Positions 1 to 12,836 of a stretch of 64,000 nt of DNA are shown here, one piece after another. The translations under genes and the position numbers were made by a program. Numbering within the stretch: position 1 is the first letter of the stretch; each line of letters begins with the position of its first letter. The stretch lies in NCBI RefSeq assembly GCF_028769735.1, contig NC_088171.1, positions 140,699,917-140,763,916 on the forward strand, in the 5' to 3' direction. Origin of the DNA: Zonotrichia leucophrys gambelii (lineage: Eukaryota > Chordata > Aves > Passeriformes > Passerellidae). The notes beneath the pieces are model-generated. The model worked only from the letters and a program-made list of their open reading frames with translations. It was not told the DNA's origin and made no database searches.

Positions 1-3000
1 CCACTATTTGGGAGTACAGTTTGAAAAAAATAAAGTATATGGAAAAATACAAAACTATCTGCTGTCAGCAATGACATTTGTGGCCATTTCTCTTAGCCAA
101 ACTCAATTTTCTGGCACACTGATTTGATAGAAATGTTTTGAACAGCTTTCATTCTTATTCCTTGAGCAAACACAAAGGAATACCAGCCCTAATTTGAGTT
201 CAGCTCACTATATTTTTCAGTTGCGTCAAAATGCAATGCAATTGTTGTAGAACAACTGGCAATATTTTGTGAACTGCAGCCTTTATGCTCTGCTTTTGGA
301 AGAGGTTTCGAGTTTTTCTTTCTCAGTCTCAGCTAGGCCTATCAGTAATATGTTGGTATTTTTCCTTCTACTGCCACATATTGATGTGGCTCAAAATGTT
401 CTGCAAAGATAGGTGACACATATTGCCTTGGAATTGGTGTTGGAAAACCTATGCCATTCAGTTTGTTTCCTCGCTAGTAGCATTGGTGCAGGCCAGGAAT
501 AAAAGTTTTTCTCAGCAAAGGTGATGTATTAATATACAGCAATAGTGTTGTGCATTCAGTTAGGGCCTTCTCATGTCAACCTCAAAGCCTTTTGCATTGG
601 TGAAAATGTGATCTGTCTACAAATACAGTCATTGTTTTACATAAGTTAATTGTTACAACAACTCTTTCCTTTGAGGAAGGAGAGAAAGGTGAAAAGTTCT
701 TTCAGGAATTGTGACACAAAGGTGGTAGATGCACATGCTCACCCTGTACAAACAAGCAGCAAAAAACCCAGATGCAAATAATCTCATGGCCATGTCAAGC
801 TCCTTAAAGCCATTTCTGTTTGAAGGCTGAAAATAAATCCCATGGCTGCCTCAGACAGAGGAAAGAGATGCCCTTCTCTTTGTCAGATCATATGATCATA
901 AGCTATGAGATGTTGAAGTGTAAAATGAAATAACTTTTATTCTTCTAGTAATGTGACCATTGCTATGCATGGAGTAGGACAAGGCCATTTGAAACAGCCT
1001 GGAAAAAATGAAAATATGTATTTTTTTAAGAAGTAGCTTCTAGGGAGGAGAGGATAAATGTATCTGGTGTGATGGGAATGCTGGGAAAATTGGAAGTGCC
1101 TGTGAGGAAGAGTGTTCGATGCAAGTATAACGTGCTTTGCCCTGACAAGATCTTGATGATCCTGATGACCTGCCAGTTGTGTTGGCTCATCTGTAAGGCA
1201 GAGGATCCCTCGGTGCCAGTCTGCAATGAAAGTGATACAAAAGCCTGGCTCATCTGATAAAAATGTGTCAAAACTTCCCAGAAAGGATCAGTGATTTAAA
1301 TTATGTCATTTTTGAGAGAGGATAAAGAAAAGGAAAGGGTAGGTAGAGAAGAAAAGAAAAGGTGGGTAGAGAATCTGATAATGGACAGAGGACATTACAC
1401 TGACTTTTGTAATATCATAAGACAGCTTTTCTGCAGGTTGCATTTCACAGAAAACAAGGCTTTTCTATGGGGAGAAAATGTTCAATTAGCAATGTCTTAG
1501 AAACTCCTTCAGTAATCATGGATATGATCCTGGCTTTAAAACAATCCTGAAAGGCATACCTTTACCTAACAACTGAGATAAAGAAGTAAGAGCATCTGCA
1601 GGGGTCTGGACTCTTGCAAATGCTGTGACACATCTGTGCCAGCAACAGGCCAGTGTGAGTGAGCTCGACTCTGGTCTGTTGTTTACTCTGGACTTCATTT
1701 CTGGATTTCAAGTTTCTGGTGGCCTTTGTTCAGATTCCCAAGCACAGAATTATTGTAAAATAAAGAGGAGGCCAAACTTGGACTTGGAAGAGGAATCTCT
1801 GGCACTGTTTGGAACATATAAAAGCATGAGGTTTGGCTAACCTTGCCGAGATGCTGTTGCACAATCGTGTGTGTCAGAGATCAGTAATTAACCCCCATGC
1901 AGATCCTGCTGTCTTGGTGGTCTTGGGAAAAGCATATATTTTTAAGTCACAGTGGGCTTTAATGCCAAAGAATAAGTATTTGATTTTTTCAGATAATGCT
2001 ACTGCAACTCACTTTCAACTTGAATGAATGTTGGCAGGCACAGTCAAGTTTCTTGCAGATCTTTATTATGTCTGTCAGCTATGGAGTCATAATATCACAA
2101 TCACAATGCAATGAGTGATTCCATGACTTAAGTATTACTGCCCTTTCTCCTTAGGAATGGAACTACTTAAAACACCCTTCAGATGTAGAGAAGCTTTGTT
2201 ACTTACACTTTACACAAGAGTAACTGAAGCATCATAGGTTCGAGTCAAAGCCTTCAGTAATGGTCAGTTATCTGTGTGTTTCAAAAATTGAATATATTAA
2301 GCACAGATGGTCACACAAGTTCTTCTGGTAGACTGGGGAACAGAACCCTGGCACACCAGACTCTGGCTGAAAGCACTTTTCCATTAGCATCATGGTGTTT
2401 CCAGAAGGCTAAATCTTTTTAGTAGGTCTTTTCCCATTCTGTCATGAAGAACATTCCCAAAGGTGCAGCATTGACTTCTGTTTAGAAGTAATTAATGTAA
2501 AAATTTCATTGAGAAATCCCTGGAAATCCCTGAAGAAAAAGAACCCCAAACTTCTAAAGCTCTCACAAATATTTGTTTTGATAATATGCATTCTCAAGCC
2601 TGAAGCAAACAGAATACATATATGACAAAATTACTTTGTTGTCCTTACTACTATACAAAAAGAGGAAAATGTTGTATCAAAAAGAACTATTTAAAATCTT
2701 GTTGGTACAAGTCTATCATGTCAGTGCTTATTTCCAAGTGGAAAATTGTAGGCAGCAGAGTCTCCCACTAAGAAATATGAGCATCTCCAGGGGGTGATTA
2801 GGACTTTAAATAGCCAAAGTGCTGCCTGGAGACATAGGTTCCTTTTCTCCATAGAATTCTCATACTCTCATACTCCTAATTTAATTGTCAAAGGGTAAAT
2901 AAGGGAAAATCTCCACTTAGAATTATGTTTTAAAAGGTCTTCTGTGTTACGGAGTATAGTTTAAAATTTGTCACTGATGAGTCTGAGGACAATATTCTCT

Positions 3001-4463
3001 GTCACACATAGAGAAACCCCATGTTCTCCCTAACCTGATTAAAATTGTGGGTTATCAAATATTACAGATACATGGGATGCAGAAGTGTTCTAATTTAGCC
3101 CCAAATCTTCTTTCAAGAAAAGTCATTTGAGTCCCCTGAGTATCTCCATTTCCCATATAGCTGATGTCCTTAGCTGCTTAATACTGCAAATTATTTAAAA
3201 CCAGACATGCAATTATGTTATTAGAAGACTTGGAGTTATTCAGACACAAATATGTGCCTAAAAAGTATAGTGAAAAAATGAAAATGCAATAACATGAAAA
3301 ATATATTTTAAAGCAAAGCAAAATACTAAACATTAGCACCAAAAAAAACCCACAGAGAAAATGTTTGGTAATCATCACCCCACAAAGCTTGCTTAAGTCA
3401 AATCTTTTTAAATGAATGATGGGTAAAGAGAGTGCGACAAACAGAAATGGAAAGAGTGGAAAAAGGAGGAGAGACACAGTGGAGCCCCAGAAGTGCAATA
3501 TCCATATTAGCATGGAGTAGAGATCACTTGCGTGGACTCTATGGGTGAAATAGGGTGAAATGATAGTGTTGAGTGTCTGATATCTCCACTTGGTTGCATT
3601 TAGGAGAGTTTTTTGACATTGGCTATGGCCTGTACAGCAAACAGATCGAGCAGAGCAGATAATTCCAGAACAATCCCTTCCAGCCCAGCCCTAAGTGAAC
3701 AGAATTTGGGTCACTCCACCTGAGGCTGCTGTACAAGGTAATGATGAGATTTGGATCAAATTTATAAATCTGTTACAACATGAAATATTAATGTGACATG
3801 CAGGCCTGCAACATAGAATGATTTTATGAAAAGGAAATTTCTGTATTTTATCTCAAGAGCCTGATGCCAGCTTTATGAAGAGATTTTAGCAGAAGAATGA
3901 GTCTGTTCTATTTCAGAGCTATGCAGAAATGGTAAAGCTGCACTCTTACTAAACCATTACCACAAAGAACACTTAAATCTGTGTACTTCAAACATCTCCC
4001 ACCGGATCTTCAGTAATACCAAATCCATTACTGAAGAGAGGATGGGATTTTCCTCAGACCACAGAATTTTCTGGGGAATTTGCAAATAAAAAAACATCAC
4101 ATAAGGATAAAAATGAGAACATCTTTTTGGAACCATCTTAGTCTGTCCCCTTCCCAAGAAAATGCACAATGTAATAGATGAGAAAGCATTGCCCTTGGGA
4201 TCCAACTCTCCAGTGAGAACACCTCTTAAAAAAGCAATAAACCTCAAGTCAAGGTTTTGTTTTGATCCTTCAATGTTTAAAGCTTACTGTGACCTCTAAT
4301 GCTGAGATACAGCTGGGACATGAGAACCACAGCCCTGCTGTCAGTACTACATGAGCTGTTACAGAGAAGGGAACGGGGTTGTTCAAACTCTGCCAGCAAA
4401 TACAGCGCAAGGTTTGTTCTTGTGTGTGCCAGCATTTACCTCTCACAGTGGAGAATCCTTGAG
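1..4463. other. Unique noncoding DNA, no gene seen
   Basis: AT-rich, single-copy-looking sequence. No open frame reaches 120 codons on either strand, and none shows a recognisable domain. The only compositional feature I noticed is a purine-rich run at about 1313-1368 (mostly A and G on the plus strand). The frame at 3178-3513 (minus) is rich in Leu, Phe and Cys, as expected from translating AT-rich antisense DNA, and I do not call it a gene. Confidence 0.6.
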
Positions 4464-4508
4464 CAGGATTGGAAGGGACCCTGAGAGGATACCTAGTCCA
4501 TACCTCTC
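4464..4508 (-). mobile_element. Short CR1 LINE tail scrap, antisense
   Basis: The stretch reads like the complement of the CR1 3' end: a 'ggattggaagggacc' block followed by 'ctagtcca', the spacing seen where avian CR1 tails read 'ggaagggacctctggagatcatctagtccaacc'. It is short, diverged and lacks the terminal octamer repeat, so the call rests on roughly 45 bp of similarity recalled from the family. It could be a chance match. Confidence 0.45.
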
Positions 4509-4603
4509 CTTCTTTCCCACACAAAACTTAATGCTTTATTGCTTCATTCACTTGAGCTGTTTCAAACACCAGGACATGCCATTCTGTGCAGCCTTTACCA
4601 CAG

Positions 4604-4668
4604 GAAAGCAGGCTGTGTGTTAATTTAAGCCTGGCTGTGGAAAGCTCTGTGTTAATTTAAGCCTGGCT
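4604..4668. repeat. 32-bp imperfect tandem duplication
   Basis: A 21-bp block (tgtgttaatttaagcctggc plus one base) occurs at 4616-4636 and again, identical, at 4648-4668. A similar 'ggaaagc' block precedes each copy, giving a period of 32 bp. No coding role is apparent; it looks like local replication slippage. Confidence 0.85.
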
Positions 4669-4948
4669 CCTAATCCTGCTGATGAAAGATCACTCTTTGT
4701 TTTGCTCAGCCCTTCCCAACCTGCAGCTGAGGGGGTGGCACAGATTCTGTGTCCTGACAAGGGCTCCAAGGCTCTCTCCTCAGAGTTGCCTTGCAGGCAG
4801 CTCAGTGTGGGAGAGAGGAACACATGCAAGGGCTGGAGATGGGAGCAGTGGTGACAGCTGGACAGGACAGTCTCCAGTGTATCCCTGTAACCTAAATTCC
4901 CTGGCTTGGTACAGCCCTTCCATTGATACCCAAACATTTTTGTTGATG

Positions 4949-5019
4949 GGAAATTTTAAATGGATGAGTAAATTTAAATGGATAGAAATTTTAAATGGAA
5001 AGGAATTTTAAATGGATAG
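4949..5019. repeat. Four-copy minisatellite, 17-19 bp unit
   Basis: Four consecutive units share the core 'attttaaatgga', with the second unit one T shorter (aatttaaatgga). Spacings are 17-19 bp and the spacer bases are slightly diverged. The unit is AT-rich. Confidence 0.85.
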
Positions 5020-7347
5020 CCTCAGATACCTTCAAAGGATGTTTGTATTTTACTTCAGAATACTTTCAGTTGTGAAGACTAGATGGCAAATTGCATTTAC
5101 CAGAGCATTAGCACAGTCTGTTGTTGAAATTCATGCTCTGAGGGCAGAGGCACCAAGGTAGTCAGGTGTGTAACACACACACCTGGGGAAAGCTGGTGGC
5201 ACTTTGCCTCCTGCACTGGTTAGGCAGTTTTGCAGACTCCACTTGCTGGAGTCCTTATTTGAGCCCCTGACTGCCCCTGCACAGCTGGCCCACACTGGCT
5301 GGCAGTCTATGAACTAATATCATTGACATTTATTGACTGGAAGCCTTTGAATATTTTGTTTGTGTGGAGTTTATTTGAGCAATACAAATCCTTATTTGGC
5401 AGGCAGTTTGAGTTCCCTCTAAAAAGGCTTGTCTGTCTTTGATAATTTTGCCACTTTAACTACAGTGGTATAATTGAAACAGCAACACAGAAAATCCTCA
5501 AGGGAACAGGCAATTATACTGGTGGCAAATTGTTTATATTGGCCTAGCATACTACAGAACAAAATGAACTATACCAAAATGATGAAGTTTTCTCTCAGTT
5601 TCTGTCAATATATTACTCAAAGCAAGGATTTTATCCATGTATATTGCCTGGCCCCAAGTCCTCTTTCTAACATTTAGGCATGCTGGTATAATATAAATGT
5701 TTTCAAATTTAATGGAGTTCTAAAGTGAATAATATTTTTTCCTCCTACCCCAAAATCTCCATGCCTGGCAAGTCTAAACTCTCTGTTGAGACCTGCTTGG
5801 GGTAGAGATCTTTTTTCATAGATCCCTTATTCCACAGACTGTAAGCAATGTTGTGAGCTCAGTGTGATGTGTATGAAGGCAAGGAGTGGCTCTTCCTTCT
5901 TATCTCAGTTGCTTTGATGGCATTGGGAAGATAAAGAACATGCTGTTGCTTTTGATGAGGGGAAAATAAAGAATTAGCAACAGCAACTGTATTACCCAAG
6001 CCTTCGCCTGCAAACTACTTTGAACAGGTCTTTGGGTTGCTTTGATTATTTTTTGTTTGTTTTCATGTGCTTGACTGGTCAAATACCTGGAATAGCTAGA
6101 GGATGTCAAAGAAACAGAAATAACAGGCATCTTAAGCATAAGATTTTTGTTGCCTGGACTTCTGACATGCAGTGAATGAGCCTGTCTCAGTGTTTCTGTC
6201 ACCTCCTGAAGCCCTGACATATTCCTGAGGGGTTGGAGAGACAAGCTGGCAGCAAGGGGCGGGATGACAGTGGCACACACAGGTTTGTAGGCATCAAAAG
6301 GACCCAGGGCTGGCTGCTGCAGCTCCCACCCAGGCTGCCACAGCAGCGCTTTGGGCTGGGTGTAAAATGAAGCCCTTGGCTCACCATGTTTAGCCTGTGG
6401 CTAGTTCGGCAGTTCCCAGCACAGCTGGCCAGGCCCCAACAGATCCCTCTGCAGGTATTTAATTCTCCCTGTGCACTCCCCAGAGAGTCAGATAGAGCGG
6501 AGCCAGGGCACACAGCACTGGGAATTCCCCTAGGCATTGGCTCATCGGGTTCATACATTGCTGTGTTCTACCAGGTGATAACTAAATCTGTTAAAAAATC
6601 AGTCTTGCCATCTTCTGGATACCTAGATCCCTTCTTTAAAAGGGCTGTTGGCTCCTGAACCACTTATGGTCTTCAGTGCTTCTCATCCATCACCCTGTGC
6701 TGAGGATTTCACATCTGTTTACAAAGTGTTCAAAGGAGGAGGAATTTGGGAGCTGGCCTGAAAGGCCTCCTGTATGCTTTTAGCCAGCATTTCTTTCTGT
6801 AGATTGCAAAAGGTTTTATAGCTCCTTTTCTCCTTTTTTCTCCACTTCCATTCATTCTTTCTACAGCTCCTTACTCTTCCCCATTAGATAACTGTGGTCA
6901 TATATCAGATAAAACCTAAACCAGCAAGTTTGGGAGTTTTCTTGTCTTTATCTTCTGTGCACCACACAAGTGCACCAAGCAATAAATTATTCTTAAAATT
7001 TTCTCTGCCTGTAGCATGAGATGGTTTTCATTCCATCAGTGGTATTTTACCTGCAGAACCATATTGTTGATTTCAAAGAAAACAAAAACAGTATTAATTA
7101 TGAAGTTATTTGGTAAGAGAGGAGAAATACTTCTAAATGTTTTCCAAACATAATGTTTAAAACATTTTGTAATGTAGGGGAAGTCTGAAAAGCAACATCT
7201 CCCAAACTGAATTGGATAGTAGGGCATGATCAGACTAAGAGTTTTATGAAATATCAACAAGGGAGGATTAGATGGAAATTAGATTGGAAAACATGGACAA
7301 AGCTGTGCAAATAAATCTGCAATTAGGAAAAGGTAAATCTGTTCTCT
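5020..7347. other. Unique noncoding DNA, no gene seen
   Basis: No supported gene. Local GC rises around 6230-6530, where frames of up to about 126 codons are open on the minus strand (5900-6280, 6199-6558) and overlap each other and a plus-strand frame. None has a recognisable domain, and mutual overlap of this kind is typical of GC-richer noncoding DNA. A pyrimidine-rich run lies at about 6818-6880. Confidence 0.6.
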
Positions 7348-7391
7348 AATAGTATCCAGTATTATCCAATAGTATCCTTTTGGATACTATT
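7348..7391. repeat. Repeated decamer with hairpin
   Basis: The decamer aatagtatcc occurs at 7348-7357 and 7368-7377. Its exact reverse complement, ggatactatt, lies at 7382-7391. The second and third copies form a perfect 10-bp stem with a 4-base T loop. There is no nearby gene, so a transcription-terminator role is not implied. Confidence 0.85.
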
Positions 7392-10033
7392 AAATAGTTT
7401 ACTACTAATAAAGATATGCCCTTTACAGAGCACTGGGAGGGTGTTTTGCCAGTGACAGTGAGGCCAGAGCTATAACAACATTCAGAGTCACCAAAGAAAA
7501 CTTCTATCAAGAGATCCTTTTTTTTTTTTTTAACTGTCAGGAATATTGATTCTCTTACAACATGTTACTATTGCAGCACCAAAGAAAAGCTGCTGCTGCT
7601 GCTATGAAATATTAGGGTTCCCCACTTAAAACGGAAGAATTTGTATTGCTTCTTTCTTGATGTTTAGAGAAATTCATTCTGCACAATAGACTCAAAGAAA
7701 TCATGGTTTCTCATTGTTCCTTCCACTGCTTTTACCTCAGTGACCAGAGTGTGTGATCTCAGCATGCACAGCTAATTCTGCAGCCACCCAATAATTTTTT
7801 TGCAAATGCCCACAATGGTGTATCACCTTGAGAGGGAGATGTGGAGCCTGCCTCGTGAGTTGCCATAATTTCATGGTTCACCATTGATGGAGCTTTGTGG
7901 GTGGCCTGGAGCCAGCTCTCTATATGGCTGTGTGGAGGAGTCAGAGCCAGAACCTGCCCTCATTATTTTACCAGTAAGTAAAATAACCTGTGGACTTTTG
8001 GGAACCCTGTTCACGTCAGAAGGTAAGAGCAGAGGATCTGTTCCTGTTCCAGGAGGTGCTCTTCAGCTGAGACTCAGCCCTTCATGGAGACTGAAGGATG
8101 GCAAACTCCTCTTGCTGTCCTGGTAACAAGCTCTCCTTTCTTCCTGCCACCCTGACTCTCTCCCATGATCAGTTCCTATTTATCTTCGCACTTGAATCCT
8201 TCTCATCCTCCCTGATTTCCCTTCTCATCCCATCCCCAGTCTCCTCTCCCCTTTCCCCAGGGTTCCTGGCTCTTCTTGCCACCCCACTCCCTCTCCACAG
8301 TGGCTGATGTCCTCAGTGCAGAGGGACAGACACTACTTGATATCCTTGTTGCCACATAACTGCATTTCCATGTTGTGAGGAAGCCTGCCAAAGTCCTGTT
8401 CCTCACATAGCAAACTGAGAGCTATCACCAGCTGGTAACAGCTTGCAGGCACAACTTGCTGACTTGGAAATATTCTTGACAGAAGCAAGAAAGCTCAGAT
8501 TATCAATCCTTGCTATCATGAAGACTTTAAATCAAATACGTTCCAGCATCTGGTTGATGATTAAAGCAAATCCTTTAAAAAAACCAAACCACACACACGA
8601 AAGAAACCAACCAAAACCAATTATTTCCTGATAGGCCTGATAACCTGGAATTATGGAGACTATTTAGATCAAGTAAGGAGACTGACTTGTGACCACCAGT
8701 GAAGTGTGAATCAAAGTTTCTTCTTAATTCCACAGTGTCTGCTCTCCAAAGGATCCCACCAAGCCAGACACAGCATACCAGCATTCCCTGTACAATCATC
8801 TGCAAGCAGAAGGTCCCTGAGTTCATCATTCTCTGGTTTAGCAGAGAGGAAGAGACCAGCACTCGAGGTTTGTGAATAACTTCCTAGCCTGCTTCTGGCT
8901 TCGTTTTTTTCTCCTTCATGATGACACATGAGAAGCTTGGGCTGTTTGTGGCTGGTTGTCTAGAAGAAGACCAGGCAGTGGTTGAACTTGGATTATTCAG
9001 ATAGCAAAAGGAAAAATAATTTTGGGCATCACACAGCCATCCTAAAATTTTATTTAGGAACCTTGCCAGAGACTGCCATTCTGTTTTGCTAGGTAGATAG
9101 AAGCAGATATATATATACTGCAGAATTTGCCATCCAAGAGAATACATCTGAAGTAGATCCTCAGCAAGTGATATCAGGCCTGTCTCTAGTGTCTACAAGA
9201 AATTCTGGATTGAACCCAGTAGAAAAAAAATTTCTGAATAAATGCCAATATTTCTTCCAAGCAAAAAAAATCCTTCCAAAATGTCCCTGATGATCCTGAC
9301 TAATGCAGAGCTCAGGTTATTCTCTGCCTTTGGAACAGAGCCCATTTATCAGATTTCAAGTATCCAAAGGAAAAAAAAAAACAAAAGATCCTAGGAAGGA
9401 ATAGTTGTAGTGAGTGGCTGCTGAGTTTTGCTCTTCAGGAGCTGGCAGTGTAACCATTATCTGCTCATAGCAGTCAGGGACCATTTTCTGCTCTTATGCT
9501 TGGTGCATTCAAATCCCCATTCCTCAGCCTCTTCCAACATCACCTTCCCTCTCCACTCACTCCTGTTCTAGTTACCAAGGCTTCAAACCTTCTCCCTTTT
9601 CCATGATCCCAGGCCTATAAGTATTCACATACAAAGTTTGTTTTCTTTTTGGAAATTCTGATTGTTTTCCAACTTTCAGGCTGTTTTCAAATTCCTCCCC
9701 CACTCCAATTAAAAGTGTTGTGACAGAGGCAGACTTTAGCAAGATGCTTTGCTCCCTTCCTGTCTGTCCTACTTGGATCTGAAAGGATGTTGGCTGAAAA
9801 TTGGATATCCTCAGAAACGCTCCAATTACAGTGAAAGCTGCCAATCTACGGACCCTCATGCATTCTCACTGTTCACACACAATATGACTTTTGGGTTGTG
9901 AATCTGGTTCACAGCTACTTACAATTGCCAGCTCTTTGTTTTATTGTAACTACTGTGCTTCCTTTCCTTCCCTGTGAAGCAGTGGAAGCCACGAGTAGCC
10001 TGGAACAAATGTAAGGAGAAGAACTGTAAGGAA
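7392..10033. other. Unique noncoding DNA, no gene seen
   Basis: No supported gene. The block contains a T14 run at 7518-7531, a short CTG run near 7590, a pyrimidine-rich stretch at about 8140-8300, and an A/C-rich run at about 8575-8622. Short frames on both strands lack domains. Confidence 0.6.
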
Positions 10034-10038
10034 AATCT

Positions 10039-10066
10039 GAGAGAGAGAGAGAGAGATAGAGATAGA
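10039..10066. repeat. (GA)n microsatellite grading into GATA
   Basis: An uninterrupted GA run at 10039-10055 is followed by 'tagagatagat'. Purine-rich sequence continues to about 10120. Confidence 0.85.
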
Positions 10067-10333
10067 TTAATTCCCAGCTCTGGCAAGGGGTAAAGATAGA
10101 GGGGAAAGAGAAGGTAAAAGAAACTGTGTCACATGATTCTTATGTTCAAATGACTCGAGGTAGGCTAGTGTTGCTCTCTGTCAATGAAATACCAGGTAGT
10201 TTCTAGGAAATGAGAAACCAGTGAATTTTAGAGCATTTTAAAAAATTGTCCTTAAATGAAAAGGGATTTTACCTACTGCAGAGTTCCTGGTCTGTGAAAG
10301 TATTGTAAAAAACACAGTTAAATTACTCATGTT

Positions 10334-10476
10334 TCATAGAACCATCAAGGTTGGGAGACCTTTAAGATCAGTCAGTCCAACCATCAGCCCAGCACTACAA
10401 CCATTAAACCTCATCCATTAAACCACATCACCCAGCACCAAATCCAGACAGCCCTTAAACAACTCCAGGGATGGTG
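10334..10476 (-). mobile_element. CR1 LINE 3' tail, antisense
   Basis: The segment starts 'tcatagaaccatcaaggttgg', the complement of the avian CR1 terminal region. It continues through 'agtcagtccaaccatca' and 'cagcactacaaccattaaacc' to 'aactccagggatggtg', in the order seen in the last ~150 bp of CR1 3' ends. It is 5'-truncated, as most CR1 copies are, and contains only non-coding tail. Orientation is minus because the tail end is at the lower coordinate. Confidence 0.88.
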
Positions 10477-12358
10477 TTTCTGCCAAAAATAGGACTGGTT
10501 ATACTTTAGCCATAAGTGGTAAAGTGGCCAGTGCTTTAAAAATAAAAAAGCACCAGCGGAGCTGACAGTACTCAGAAGAAAAAAAATTACCTTCAGTTTT
10601 CATGTTAGAACTTTTCAGGCAACAGCTCAGCCTAGTCCCAGCTGAATCTTCAGTTGCGGCCATATACAGGGCTTAAATAGAATTATCCTCATGCTAGATA
10701 CCTTGTCAAACCAAACATGTGTGTGCAACACTCATGTGTAATAAGACTGCTTTTTTTGCAGCATTCTTTTGAATGTAAAAATAGTGTAGCCATGAAATAA
10801 GTGTGGTAAAACTGTGAGGAAGCTAAAGTACAGTGCAATAAACATGGGCAGAAAAAGAAAAAAGTGGTATCTACAAATGACATTTCCAGACCTTTGCTTT
10901 CAGTCCTGAAAAACTTCATGTTTAGTGAGATACTCTGTCTGTCTCCTCAGAGTGGTTTCTGTCCCCCTAATGCCCTGACCCACCTGATATTCCCTCTGCC
11001 TCCTAGGTATGGTAGATGGAGATCGTCTCAGAATTACCCTCAAGTCTTTAGAATAAGCTGCAAAATATTAGTTTCAGCTGTCAATTAATTGATTGACTAA
11101 TCATTGACATTATGATCCTGAAGTTATTAAGCTGTACTCATGCCTTGGGTATCATTTTGATGGGCAAGACTCATAAGAGTGGTTTGGCAGATTGCTCCCC
11201 GCGATAGAGAACACAACGGCCACAGGTCTTTTCCTCTCAAGGAATGCAGTGAAAATGTTGTATGGGAAATCAGGCAGATTAAACTAAAAGTAAGTTCTGT
11301 GTATGTTCACTGAGTATCCGGGGAGCCAGGGAATGGCCAGTCAGCCCTGACAGCTGGGAACTTTGCTCCTTCTTTCAGCTTCAGGTACCTGCTGCAAGGT
11401 ACCAAAGAAATGAGGAGTTACTGGCCACATGAGTAAATTTCCCCATGGAAAAGTTTTCCCAAAATGATAGTCTGCCTCTTATCTGTCTTTAGATAATGGA
11501 GAAGCGCAGTGGAAAATCCTGTATTACAACAGCTTCTCAGTCCTGACATTGTTAAGTCAGACTGCTAATGACTAATGCTTAGACAATGAATCAAAGCAGT
11601 TGCCTGTACAAGGTATTGGATGAACTCAAACAATAAAGAAATATGTAAAAAACATGGTTTTTTTCTGAACCATTAGGGGAAAAAATAGCTAATATTGCCA
11701 GGTAGCTCATTTATAATGAACAATTTGATTAGCTCCACACCTGGGTTCCCTGGCTTTTTTCAGGATAAGAAAGACAGTTGACTTGTCTTGAAAGAGTGTT
11801 TTAATGCAGAGTTATTTATTAATATTATGCTTCTTTTAGGTGTTTTCTGTTAATACTTCAAACATGCATTACTGGCAATATGAGCATGGCCTAGTTTTTT
11901 AATGCAAAATATCATGTTTCCAAGTATTTTCTAAAAGCCTGAATCACCACAGTTTCTGTTGGGAAAAAAGAGAGGAGGAGGGAATTAAATAAACAAAAGC
12001 ACCTGGCAACCTCAACTGTTGGTGTAGAACAGGCAAGTCTTGCAAAAGCACTTAAACTGAGTGGGTTTTTTTCCAAAGTTAATAAGTAGAGTTGCAACAA
12101 ATACCAGCAGTAACTCTCCTGATAAAAAGACAGAACCAGCAAGATTCTAAATGCCTAGAGACTGGAAGAAACAAAATGGAGAGTAAATACATTGGTCTGA
12201 AATCTACACATTACTTAAAGATATTTGAAATGGATACTTTAAACATAATATGATGTTATAGAATACAGAGATATATTTTTATTTGCCAAGGTTGGTCTAA
12301 GAAAGCAATGGTGTGCTTGGAGCAAAGTGGCCACTGTATGAATGAACAATTTGATTAG
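10477..12358. other. Unique noncoding DNA, no gene seen
   Basis: No supported gene. The 18-mer aatgaacaatttgattag at 11715-11732 recurs exactly at 12341-12358, just before the palindromic duplication. A ggtacc pair 14 bp apart sits near 11385-11404. Three CpGs cluster near 11200-11220. Confidence 0.6.
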
Positions 12359-12403
12359 TTCCAATTGTATGGAACAAGCTTGTTCCAATTGTATGGAACA
12401 AGC
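12359..12403. repeat. 24-bp tandem duplication with palindrome
   Basis: The 21-mer ttccaattgtatggaacaag plus C occurs at 12359-12379 and 12383-12403, identical in both copies. The junction creates a perfect 18-bp palindrome at 12370-12387 (tggaacaagcttgttcca) centred on a HindIII-type AAGCTT. The unit itself has an inverted ttcc/ggaa structure. Confidence 0.9.
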
Positions 12404-12628
12404 AATCACCAAAGTGAATCAGAAATAGACTACAAAAGGTGAATTAAATAAAGATAAGGAGAGTCAGAAGAATTTACGAAGCTGTGATGAGGTGGTAGTC
12501 CCAGAATCTGGGATGGTCTGGGACATTTTGCCTGGTGAATTACCAAGTATATATCTCCTCAGCGCTTATGGCTAAAAATGGTGCAGTACTGTCACATTTT
12601 GAGGAAGAATGTATTATTTTTGTGGGGT

Positions 12629-12836
12629 AATCGCGAAGTTTGGTAGGTGAATGAAGCCAGGTGCTCCAGCAGCACAGGTCAAGGTGCAGGACAGCAGCTC
12701 AAGGCGAGCCCATAGCTCCGGGTGGAGCGCAGAGGGGCCGGGAGCTCCAGGTGTGCCCTCGGCACGGGAAGGGCTCGGCGGGCACAGGGGCAAACACAGC
12801 GGGGTTCTCCCGAGCACTGCCAGCAGGGAAGGCTGA
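12629..12836. other. Isolated GC- and CpG-rich patch
   Basis: GC content and CpG density rise abruptly against AT-rich flanks. Roughly ten CpGs lie between about 12695 and 12800, with two more near 12631, whereas the adjoining kilobases have very few. Frames are open on both strands across it (plus 12651-12836, 12661-12897 and 12722-12922; minus 12614-12862 and 12679-13179), as expected when stop codons are depleted by GC content. No LTR ends, TATA box or polyA signal could be identified. It could be a small CpG island, a fragment of an inserted GC-rich element, or a first exon of an unseen transcript. Confidence 0.5.

Noticed and set aside
3640..3720. Possible CR1 tail (cccttccagcccagccc)
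   Set aside because: Only a short pyrimidine-rich match without the rest of the tail order or terminal repeat.
7971..8026. Possible exon between ttttaccag and aag|gtaaga
   Set aside because: Only 48 bp, with two of three frames closed at once by stops; acceptor tract is weak.
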